Shown piece by piece: positions 1 to 5,020 of a DNA stretch of 5,020 nt. The notes below the pieces were generated by a model. That model worked only from the letters and a program-made list of their open reading frames with translations. It was not told where the DNA came from and searched no databases. Both the position numbers and the translations under genes were made by a program. Origin of the DNA: an uncultured Lachnospiraceae bacterium (GTDB lineage Bacteria; Bacillota; Clostridia; Lachnospirales; Lachnospiraceae). The stretch's first letter is position 1. Every line of letters starts with the position of its first letter. The stretch covers positions 1-5,020 of the forward strand of contig CAKRWX010000201.1 of the NCBI GenBank assembly GCA_934418055.1, given 5' to 3'.

Positions 1-5
1 ATCAT
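1..5 (-). CDS. Start of an unidentified leftward gene (5' end only)
   Basis: Only the ATG (complement of 3-5) and two bases of the second codon (AT, so Ile or Met) lie inside the window, so the product cannot be identified. The start is supported by an AGAAGG ribosome binding site seven bases upstream (complement of 13-18) and by a strong promoter with a LexA box further up. A LexA box at such a promoter suggests an SOS-regulated gene; families commonly found there in Firmicutes include lexA, recA, Y-family DNA polymerases and uvr genes. I cannot choose between them. Confidence 0.5.
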
Positions 6-12
6 ATCTATA

Positions 13-18
13 CCTTCT
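13..18 (-). promoter_or_regulatory. Ribosome binding site of the left-edge gene
   Basis: The minus strand reads AGAAGG seven bases before an ATG at position 5. Together with the promoter about 30 bases upstream, this is the main evidence that a gene starts at the window edge. Confidence 0.5.
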
Positions 19-47
19 GTCTGCCTGTGCGGCGTATTCTGTTTTTT

Positions 48-76
48 ATTATACTATACCTTTTTCTATTTGTCCA
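48..76 (-). promoter_or_regulatory. Strong leftward sigma-A promoter
   Basis: On the minus strand there is a -35 box TGGACA (complement of 71-76, five of six consensus bases), a 17-base spacer, and a perfect -10 box TATAAT (complement of 48-53). Transcription should start near position 41, giving a leader of about 35 bases before the ATG at position 5. The promoter points away from the reductase gene and serves the gene leaving the window on the left. Confidence 0.75.
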
Positions 77-85
77 CAGCAGGGC

Positions 86-99
86 AGAACATATGTTCT
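86..99. promoter_or_regulatory. LexA (DinR) SOS box
   Basis: AGAACATATGTTCT is a perfect 14 bp palindrome containing GAAC-N4-GTTC, the core of the Bacillus/Clostridia LexA operator (consensus CGAACN4GTTCG). It lies ten bases upstream of the -35 box of the leftward promoter. In Firmicutes, LexA sites occur both over and just upstream of the core promoter, so repression from here is plausible. A run of T (99-104) follows on the plus strand, so a small plus-strand terminator is an alternative, but a five-pair A/T-rich stem would be weak. Confidence 0.75.
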
Positions 100-184
100 T
101 TTTTGCTGCTATAACGCAGACGAAATAGGCTTCGCAAATGCCAATCCGTGCAAGCACGACTGCCTTTTCATCATCATCATAACA

Positions 185-222
185 GAAAAAGAGCAGCCTG
201 CTTTCACAGACTGCTCTTTTTC
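185..222 (-). terminator. Rho-independent terminator of the reductase gene
   Basis: A perfect 12 bp inverted repeat (GAAAAAGAGCAG at 185-196, CTGCTCTTTTTC at 211-222) encloses a 14-base loop. It sits 24 bases beyond the reductase stop codon. On the minus strand the 3' arm ends in five U residues, so stem and U-tract overlap. The arms are A-rich and T-rich at their outer ends, so it could also stop transcription in the plus direction, but no plus-strand gene enters from the left. Confidence 0.85.
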
Positions 223-246
223 ACGAAACCAGCATTTCCACCGAAA

Positions 247-2826
247 TTACTGATTGTCTTTATCAATTGCGTTTGCTGCAGTACGTCCGGATACGAAGAT
301 CTCAACGATTGCATTACCGCCTAAACGGTTACCACCGTGAATTCCTCCAGTAACCTCGCCTGCTGCATACAGACCCTGGATTGCATTGCCATCAGCGTCA
401 AGTACACGACGATCCATATCTGTGGTCAAACCACCCATGGTGTGGTGAGTAGATGGAGCCATGATACGGATTCTTAAGGTTGCATCATCCAGAGAATAGG
501 TATCTGCTTTGTAGTTGCCATGCTCGTCTAACTCAACGTTACCGATCAGGTTGCTTGCCTGGCTCTTGTCTGCATCTGCAGGAGTCTCGCCAGCCATGAT
601 TGCTTTGTCGTATGCTTCGATGTTTGCGTAGATCTCTTCTGGATCAGCTTCCATGCCGAATTTGTCCAGAACTGCCTGTAACTCTTCCTTATTAGAAGCG
701 AAGTATACACGGCCGTCTACTTCATCTTTGCCAGCTACGTTGTTGGTGTAGTCATCGTATGGATATGGACGTCCAATCATGATATCAGCATTGGAAATCT
801 CTAAGAATACACCCTGAGTACCATTGTACTCGATACCATTCTCAAACTCACCTAAGGATAATACGTCACGCTCAGCGGACTCGTTTACGAAACGTTTACC
901 TGTGGTTGGGTTGATGTAAACTGCGTAAGTACCAGCACCGAATGCCAGGTTACCATTGTCGATCCAGGAGATTGGCATCATCTGAGTCCAGCCTTCGCCG
1001 GTGGTAGCTGCGCCAACTTCCTCGCCCATGGTGATTCCATCGCCCTGTAAGGAAGAACGGTTGGTTGTCTTGGTGTTGTCGGTGATGTAGGACTCATCCC
1101 AATACTGGTTGGTCTCTTTTACTTTCTGGATATTTGCTGCAAATCCACCAGTTGCCAGGATCACGCCCTTGTTTGCATGAGCGATTACCTTGGTTCCATC
1201 ATACATGGTAGCCTGTACACCAGTTACCTTGCCGTCTTCAACGATCAGGTTCTCAGCAGTTGTACGAAGCATGATCTGGTTCTCAGATGCAGTCTCAGTT
1301 GTATTTAACAGAGTGTTCTTGGTAGTTGCGAAGTAAGTACCCCACTGTGCAGGAACATCCATTTTGCCGTCGCCGTCTAAGTCGCCGCCGCCGAAACCGT
1401 TCTCACGATACCATAAAGCACCGATCAGAGTTGGCTGATGAGCATCATCAAATAATGCGCCCTGATCCTCTAACCACTCTTTTAAGCCCTGGCCATCCTC
1501 GATGAACTGGCTTGCTAAGTCGAAGTCACTGTATACCCACTCGCTCTTGTCTGCACTTGGACGAAGACCGCCGTAGTAGGTCTGGAAAATATGTAAGTTT
1601 ACAGTAGAGAACAGAGTGATCTCATTCTCAGGAACACCTGCGTCTAACTGTGGCTGAGCCCAGTCTAAGTATGCCTGGATCTCTTTCTTTAATGCCTGTA
1701 AAGTTGGCAGATACTCCTCATGAACACCATGTTTGCTCAGCTCCTCGATGTCGCCAGCTACATAGTCATGATCTTTGTAGTAATCTGCGTCAAATGGTTC
1801 CTCAGACCAGTTTAAGATGGTCTTTAAGGTATCGATACATCCCTGTGTGGACATTACCTTGTCATAAGTCTGGCCGTTGTAATCCCAAACTGCACTCTTA
1901 GCGTCTGGATCAGCAGCATCCCAAACCAGATATGGCATAACGGACTGGAAAGCACCACCAGATACCAGTGTGTTACCACCGATCTCTGCGTTCTCCTCGA
2001 TAACCAGTACAGTATCTCCGTTCTGTGCTGCCTGTGCTGCTGCGCCCATACCGGCACCGCCGCCGCCGACAACGACTACATCATAAGTTACATCAACATC
2101 GTCCTGTGCCTCATGAACAACCGTGTTCTTCTTGAATGCGTCGATGCTGGAAACGCCTGCCTGCTCAGCTGCGTCATTTAATGCCTCTTTTACTGCACGG
2201 CTGGTGAAGGTTGCTCCAGATACGGAATCAACGCCAGAACCGTTTGCCTCAATGGCATCTGCGAACATGATATCGTAAGCTGGTGTACCAACGTGGCCTG
2301 TCTCAGCCTCAGAATTGATCTGGATATCTGTGATTGCGCTATCGCTAAAAGTTACGTCCAGGGCAACTGGTCCGTTATATCCTTCTGCAGTACCAGTGTA
2401 AGTACCTGGTGTGTAGGATAATGCAACGTCCTCTGCTGCAGCCTCGCCTTTTGCTGCATTGATGGCTGCCTGAGCTGCCTCTTTTACACCAGTAGATGTA
2501 ACAGTTGCACCGCTGACACCATCGATCTCTGCGCTCTGTGCAGTTTTGATCTGCTCAACTAACTGCTCTAATGCTGCTCCGCCGATGGATGCAGTCTCGT
2601 TATCGCCAGTTACGGTAACATCTGTAATGGAGTTCTCATCAGTTGTGATGGTAACCGTTACTTTTCCTCCGAAACCATCTGCCTCACCAGTGTAAGTACC
2701 TGGTGTGTAGATACCGGACTCTGCTGCTGCAGCGGAAGTAGTCTCTTCTGCTGCTTTCTGTGTACCACAAGCGGTCATAGACACTGCAACTGCGGCACCC
2801 AGTAAAAGAAGTGATCTTTTTCTCAT
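247..2826 (-). CDS. Surface lipoprotein flavin reductase: two FMN_bind domains plus a fumarate/urocanate reductase-type FAD domain
   Basis: An 859-residue protein predicted to sit on the outer face of the membrane and reduce a C=C bond of a small, probably carboxylated, acceptor. A lipoprotein signal comes first (MRKRS, hydrophobic stretch, MTAC with lipid-bearing Cys20), then an Ala/Glu/Ser/Thr-rich tether. Two FMN_bind domains follow (about 38-124 and 137-224), each ending in a DxxSGAT motif (Asp102-Thr108, Asp200-Thr206) where ApbE-type transferases attach FMN to Thr. The FAD_binding_2 domain spans about 249-852: GGGGAG dinucleotide motif at 254-259, IGGNT at 282-286, HHTMGG at 794-799, AAGEVTGG at 821-828, HGGNRLGGN at 830-838. 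Arg653, His795 and Arg834 match catalytic or substrate-binding residues of flavocytochrome c3. I chose the start at 2826 because it gives an intact lipoprotein signal behind a GGGAGG site and lies just downstream of a promoter. An in-frame ATG at 2985 lies inside the upstream gene and would bury the signal peptide. Electrons probably arrive through the FMN domains from a membrane quinol or flavin-based export chain not encoded here. The substrate is unknown. Confidence 0.93.
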   Translation of the reverse strand: MRKRSLLLLGAAVAVSMTACGTQKAAEETTSAAAAESGIYTPGTYTGEADGFGGKVTVTITTDENSITDVTVTGDNETASIGGAALEQLVEQIKTAQSAEIDGVSGATVTSTGVKEAAQAAINAAKGEAAAEDVALSYTPGTYTGTAEGYNGPVALDVTFSDSAITDIQINSEAETGHVGTPAYDIMFADAIEANGSGVDSVSGATFTSRAVKEALNDAAEQAGVSSIDAFKKNTVVHEAQDDVDVTYDVVVVGGGGAGMGAAAQAAQNGDTVLVIEENAEIGGNTLVSGGAFQSVMPYLVWDAADPDAKSAVWDYNGQTYDKVMSTQGCIDTLKTILNWSEEPFDADYYKDHDYVAGDIEELSKHGVHEEYLPTLQALKKEIQAYLDWAQPQLDAGVPENEITLFSTVNLHIFQTYYGGLRPSADKSEWVYSDFDLASQFIEDGQGLKEWLEDQGALFDDAHQPTLIGALWYRENGFGGGDLDGDGKMDVPAQWGTYFATTKNTLLNTTETASENQIMLRTTAENLIVEDGKVTGVQATMYDGTKVIAHANKGVILATGGFAANIQKVKETNQYWDESYITDNTKTTNRSSLQGDGITMGEEVGAATTGEGWTQMMPISWIDNGNLAFGAGTYAVYINPTTGKRFVNESAERDVLSLGEFENGIEYNGTQGVFLEISNADIMIGRPYPYDDYTNNVAGKDEVDGRVYFASNKEELQAVLDKFGMEADPEEIYANIEAYDKAIMAGETPADADKSQASNLIGNVELDEHGNYKADTYSLDDATLRIRIMAPSTHHTMGGLTTDMDRRVLDADGNAIQGLYAAGEVTGGIHGGNRLGGNAIVEIFVSGRTAANAIDKDNQ
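2392..2710 (-). repeat. Duplicated FMN_bind module with a 25 bp perfect direct repeat
   Basis: Identical 25 bp blocks lie at 2392-2416 and 2686-2710, 294 bases (98 codons) apart and in the same reading frame. They encode YTPGTYTG at the start of each FMN-binding domain. The domains share their overall plan (YTPGTYTG, SITD/AITD, DxxSGAT, VKEA) but differ elsewhere, so this is an old domain duplication with one stretch kept or made identical again at DNA level. Confidence 0.8.
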
Positions 2827-2835
2827 GTGTTTCTT

Positions 2836-2841
2836 CCTCCC
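2836..2841 (-). promoter_or_regulatory. Ribosome binding site that fixes the reductase start
   Basis: The minus strand reads GGGAGG nine bases before the ATG at 2826. This near-perfect site, placed about ten bases below the predicted transcription start, decides for this ATG and against the upstream in-frame ATG at 2985. Confidence 0.9.
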
Positions 2842-2857
2842 TTGTTTCATATCTATG

Positions 2858-2888
2858 ATTCTAAACCTGTAAGCCGCTAACAGGTCAA
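2858..2888 (-). promoter_or_regulatory. MerR-type promoter of the reductase gene (19 bp spacer)
   Basis: On the minus strand, a -35 box TTGACC (complement of 2883-2888) and a -10 box TAGAAT (complement of 2858-2863) are separated by 19 bases instead of 17. Such overlong spacers are the hallmark of promoters activated by MerR-family proteins, which twist the DNA to realign the two boxes. An A/T-rich stretch upstream (about 2889-2925) could act as an UP element. Transcription would start near 2851, leaving a leader of about 25 bases. A MerR-family gene ends only 38 bases upstream of the -35 box. Confidence 0.8.
2865..2885. promoter_or_regulatory. Predicted MerR-family operator (21 bp dyad)
   Basis: A 21 bp imperfect palindrome has outer arms ACCTGT and ACAGGT and inner arms AGC and GCT around a single central base. 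Nine of its ten base pairs are complementary; one position per arm mismatches. It fills the spacer between the -35 and -10 boxes of the reductase promoter, which is where MerR dimers bind. The neighbouring MerR-family protein is the obvious candidate to bind it. This is inferred from position and symmetry only. Confidence 0.78.
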
Positions 2889-2926
2889 TATTTTTTGTTA
2901 AATTTTTGTCTTGTATGTGAAAAAAT

Positions 2927-3733
2927 TCACCGTGCGTCACTCTGAACCGGGAACCCCAATCCAATGCCGTGGACAAATTTGTCATTTTCCATATAGCTGA
3001 TATAAATTCGTCCCGTCAGATCATTTCCCAGCACTCCGCATTTTTCCATCTCCTCAATCAACGGGAGAATATCCGTCCTGGTAATGACAAATGGATCTTC
3101 CGCCGCCAGAAACAGCCCCTTATGAACGCCGCCCTCGATCAGTTCAAATGCCTCCGTCAGTTCCAGTCCGATTTTCTGCTGGTTCCTTTTTAAAATTCCA
3201 AGACCAATACAAATATCCAGTTCTTCCGTTCCTCTTATAATGCTTTCCCCGGTAATTTTAATGGCGATATAGGAAAATGGCATCGTTTCTGCCAGAACCT
3301 GCAGTGCTTCCTTCTGCGGTTCCGTCAGTTTCTGGTCTTCGGTACCAAAATTCCACACACTGTACTGATCATCCAATTCCCGTGGCACAATGCGGGAATC
3401 TCCTTCCTTAATTAATCGGAAATACTCCCGCATCTCCTGAAGTCTGGTCAGTTTCATTTCTTCCCACCGGAGTGCTTCCTCCAGGTTCTCAATTCGTCCC
3501 TCCAGCCAGCCGTCAATCTGTCCCAGATCTCTTTTCTGAGCCTCCAACGTCTCCTGAATGGTCATGTCAAAACTGCGAAGCATCTGGGCATGGTAAATAT
3601 CCAGCGCATCACTGCTGGTAAAATTCCGGTAATTATTACCACTCCGCTCACTCCGGATCAGTCCCTGACGGTCATAGTAACGCACCTTGCTGGGTGCCAT
3701 ACCAGCCAGCTCCGCAAATTCATTTACTTTCAT
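2927..3733 (-). CDS. MerR-family transcriptional regulator
   Basis: A 268-residue cytoplasmic DNA-binding regulator. Residues 1-26 form the MerR winged-helix start (VNEFAELAG, then APSKVRYYDRQGLI), followed by a wing and second helical part (SERSGNNYRNFTSSDALDI, about 29-46). Residues about 62-108 are rich in charged and leucine residues and fit the antiparallel coiled coil used for dimerisation. Residues about 115-268 form a large C-terminal region resembling the effector-binding domains of BmrR/BltR-like members; it has no cysteine-rich metal-binding tail, so a small organic ligand is more likely than a metal. The start at 3733 is the first possible one, because an in-frame TGA lies 13-15 bases upstream; its ribosome binding site is weak (GAAGA nine bases upstream, AAAGGGG farther away). 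The gene is co-oriented with the reductase, 100 bases away, with a MerR-type promoter in between. I infer that it controls the reductase; the ligand is unknown. Confidence 0.92.
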   Translation of the reverse strand: MKVNEFAELAGMAPSKVRYYDRQGLIRSERSGNNYRNFTSSDALDIYHAQMLRSFDMTIQETLEAQKRDLGQIDGWLEGRIENLEEALRWEEMKLTRLQEMREYFRLIKEGDSRIVPRELDDQYSVWNFGTEDQKLTEPQKEALQVLAETMPFSYIAIKITGESIIRGTEELDICIGLGILKRNQQKIGLELTEAFELIEGGVHKGLFLAAEDPFVITRTDILPLIEEMEKCGVLGNDLTGRIYISYMENDKFVHGIGLGFPVQSDAR

Positions 3734-3787
3734 AAATACGAATCTTCAACCCCTTTATTTCCTAAGTTTCATGAATGCCTATCATTT

Positions 3788-3802
3788 GATTATAACATAA
3801 TC
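3788..3802. repeat. 15 bp inverted repeat over the merR -10 box, possible operator
   Basis: GATTATAACATAATC is a perfect 6 bp inverted repeat with a three-base centre. It covers the -10 box of the MerR-family gene's promoter and could bind a repressor, including the gene's own product. The half-site is A/T-rich and does not match the ACCTGT half-site of the reductase operator, so chance remains possible. Confidence 0.35.
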
Positions 3803-3817
3803 CGACCATTTTTTCAT
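3789..3817 (-). promoter_or_regulatory. Promoter of the MerR-family gene
   Basis: On the minus strand, a perfect -10 box TATAAT (complement of 3789-3794) carries the extended TGn element in front. A weak -35 box ATGAAA (complement of 3812-3817, four of six) lies 17 bases upstream. The predicted start is near 3782, giving a leader of about 50 bases. The spacer is normal, unlike that of the reductase promoter. Confidence 0.7.
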
Positions 3818-3829
3818 TATTTTTTCATT
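3808..3829. repeat. Two tandem copies of an 11 bp T-tract unit
   Basis: ATTTTTTCATT occurs twice head to tail (3808-3818 and 3819-3829) with no mismatch. Each unit carries a six-base T tract, and the 11 bp period is close to one DNA turn, so the tracts are in phase and could bend the helix. They overlap and lie upstream of the -35 region of the MerR-family gene's promoter. Confidence 0.6.
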
Positions 3830-3882
3830 TTCTTCTTTTCCAGTGCTTTTTTTTGTGATATGCTCTTTATTATATTTTATTT

Positions 3883-3892
3883 AAGGAAGAGG
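3883..3892 (+). promoter_or_regulatory. Ribosome binding site of the symporter gene
   Basis: AAGGAAGAGG ends nine bases before the ATG at 3902 and supports that start. No convincing -35/-10 pair was found upstream, although the stretch 3868-3882 is A/T-rich enough to hold a -10 box. Confidence 0.75.
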
Positions 3893-3901
3893 TTGAATTT
3901 T

Positions 3902-5020
3902 ATGCTTCATACAATTGAAACCATCAACTCAGCAGTCAATAACTTCATCTGGGGTATACCAGCTATGGTCTGTATCATCGGCGTGGGACTGTACTTAAGT
4001 ATCCGCACCCATTTCCTGCAGATCCGCAAATTCCCTTACGCCATCCGCACTACCATCGGCCGGATGTTCCGCAAGAAATCCGCATCTGACGGTGCCATCA
4101 CGCCATTCCAGGCCGTGTGTACAGCGCTGGCGGCAACGGTCGGAACTGGTAATATCGCAGGTGTGGCAGGTGCCATCGCCATCGGCGGTCCGGGCGCGGT
4201 GTTCTGGATGTGGGTTTCTGCCATTTTAGGTATGTGTACCAAATTTTCCGAGGTAACTCTGGCTGTATATTATCGCGAGAAAAATGCAGAGGGCGACTTG
4301 GTTGGCGGCCCTATGTACTACATTAAGAATGGTCTTGGAAAGAATTTTCTCTGGCTGGCATATCTGTTCGCAGGCTTTGGCGTCCTGACTGTATTCGGTA
4401 CCGGCAACGCCACACAGGTTAACACCATCACCACTGCAGTCAACTCTGCCCTGATCAATTTCCATGTGATCACCCAGGAACAGACTTCCATCACCAATCT
4501 GGCCATTGGTATCATCATTACCGTTCTGATCGCCCTGATTCTGCTTGGCGGCATCAAGCGGATCGGACAGGTAACGGAAAAGCTCGTTCCTTTTATGGCA
4601 CTTCTGTACATCGTCCTGGCTCTTGGCATCGTAGTTCTTAACTGGCGTGTGGTTCCAGGTGTGTTTGTCTCCATCTTTGAAGGTGCGTTCTCTCCATCCG
4701 CAGTGACAGGAGGTGTCATCGGAAGCATGTTCCTCAGCATGAAAAAGGGCGTTTCCCGTGGTATCTTCTCCAATGAGGCTGGTCTTGGTACCGGTTCCAT
4801 CGCCCATGCCTGCGCTGACACCGGAAAGCCGGTAAAACAGGGTATGTTCGGTATTTTCGAGGTGTTTACCGATACCATCCTGATCTGTACCTTAACTTCT
4901 CTGGTTATCCTGTGCAGTCCGATCAGTATTCCTTACGGACAGGCGGCAGGTGCCGAGCTGACCATCCAGGGCTTTACCTCCGTGTACGGCAACTGGGTAT
5001 CCATCTTTACCGCCCTGGCC
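3902..5020 (+). CDS. AGCS-family sodium:amino acid (alanine/glycine-type) symporter, 5' part
   Basis: An open frame of 373 codons runs without a stop to the right edge. The family is usually about 450-480 residues, so most of the protein is present and only the last transmembrane segments are missing. It is a multi-spanning membrane protein that imports small amino acids, classically alanine or glycine, with sodium. The evidence is the family signature GGPGAVFWMWVSAILG (residues 95-110), the preceding conserved segment ATVGTGNIAGVAGAIA (78-93), GGPMYY shortly after the first third, and the conserved FSNEAGLGTGSIAHA (289-303). Hydrophobic segments are seen at about 15-33, 99-112, 201-217 and 234-247, among others. 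The start follows AAGGAAGAGG by nine bases. The gene is divergent from the MerR-family gene, with 168 bases between them. No glycine riboswitch or other structured leader is visible, and no copy of the 21 bp operator is present. The exact substrate cannot be set from sequence alone. Confidence 0.93.
   Translation, partial: MLHTIETINSAVNNFIWGIPAMVCIIGVGLYLSIRTHFLQIRKFPYAIRTTIGRMFRKKSASDGAITPFQAVCTALAATVGTGNIAGVAGAIAIGGPGAVFWMWVSAILGMCTKFSEVTLAVYYREKNAEGDLVGGPMYYIKNGLGKNFLWLAYLFAGFGVLTVFGTGNATQVNTITTAVNSALINFHVITQEQTSITNLAIGIIITVLIALILLGGIKRIGQVTEKLVPFMALLYIVLALGIVVLNWRVVPGVFVSIFEGAFSPSAVTGGVIGSMFLSMKKGVSRGIFSNEAGLGTGSIAHACADTGKPVKQGMFGIFEVFTDTILICTLTSLVILCSPISIPYGQAAGAELTIQGFTSVYGNWVSIFTALA

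Noticed and set aside
109..180. Minus-strand 23-codon frame beginning with four Met codons (start at 180)
   Set aside because: It has no ribosome binding site and lies just after a terminator. The Met run is only a TCA/ATC trinucleotide repeat at 168-180.
1650..2072. Open frames at 1650-1901 (plus) and 1854-2072 (minus)
   Set aside because: Both lie inside the reductase gene in other frames, have no ribosome binding site or recognisable domain, and read as shadows.
2827..2985. Upstream in-frame ATG at 2985 giving a 912-residue reductase
   Set aside because: The extra 53 residues overlap the MerR-family gene, lie upstream of the predicted promoter, and would place the lipoprotein signal inside the protein. 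The ATG at 2826 has a strong ribosome binding site.
2969..3193. Plus-strand 74-codon frame opposite the MerR-family gene
   Set aside because: It is antisense to a well-supported regulator and shows no start signal or domain.
3841..3882. Core promoter for the symporter gene
   Set aside because: Several A/T-rich -10-like hexamers exist (3868-3876), but none has a fair -35 box at 16-18 bases. The best 17-base pairing would start transcription inside the ribosome binding site.
3734..3901. MerR operator or glycine riboswitch controlling the symporter
   Set aside because: No ACCTGT/ACAGGT half-sites occur in this region, and there is no room or visible structure for a riboswitch in the leader.
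4036..4878. Minus-strand open frames opposite the symporter gene
   Set aside because: They are antisense to a clear AGCS coding frame, have low-complexity translations and no family motifs.

Overview
The window looks like a chromosomal segment from an anaerobic Gram-positive bacterium of the Clostridia, most likely Lachnospiraceae. This is inferred from moderate GC, strong GGAGG-type ribosome binding sites, Firmicutes-type sigma-A promoters, a Firmicutes-type LexA (DinR) box, and a flavin-dependent lipoprotein reductase of the kind common in gut Clostridia. Genus and species cannot be told from the sequence.

Layout, left to right. Positions 1-110 hold a leftward promoter (TGGACA, 17 bp, TATAAT) with a perfect LexA/SOS box (GAACATATGTTC) just upstream. 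A ribosome binding site and an ATG at position 5 show that an SOS-type gene begins at the window edge and continues outside it. Positions 111-184 hold nothing I can support. Positions 185-222 are a hairpin terminator for the next gene. Positions 247-2826 (minus) encode an 859-residue lipoprotein with two tandem FMN-binding domains, each with a DxxSGAT flavinylation motif, followed by a fumarate/urocanate reductase-type FAD domain. Between this gene and the next lies a textbook MerR-type promoter: a 19 bp spacer filled by a 21 bp imperfect palindrome. Positions 2927-3733 (minus) encode a 268-residue MerR-family regulator. Positions 3734-3901 are a divergent intergenic region. From 3902 to the right edge runs a plus-strand AGCS-family sodium:amino acid (alanine/glycine-type) symporter, cut off by the window.

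How the parts fit. The MerR regulator sits directly upstream of the reductase, and the reductase promoter has the overlong spacer and spacer-centred dyad that MerR proteins act on. The simplest reading is a two-gene inducible module: the regulator senses a small molecule, probably the reductase substrate or a relative, and switches on a cell-surface reductase that uses it as an electron acceptor. By hand comparison with Shewanella flavocytochrome c3, the catalytic Arg, one His and one Arg are kept. The residues that clamp and relay protons for fumarate are changed, so the acceptor is probably not fumarate. The symporter carries no copy of the MerR palindrome upstream, so a functional link with the reductase is unproven. 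The left-edge gene is a separate SOS-response unit.
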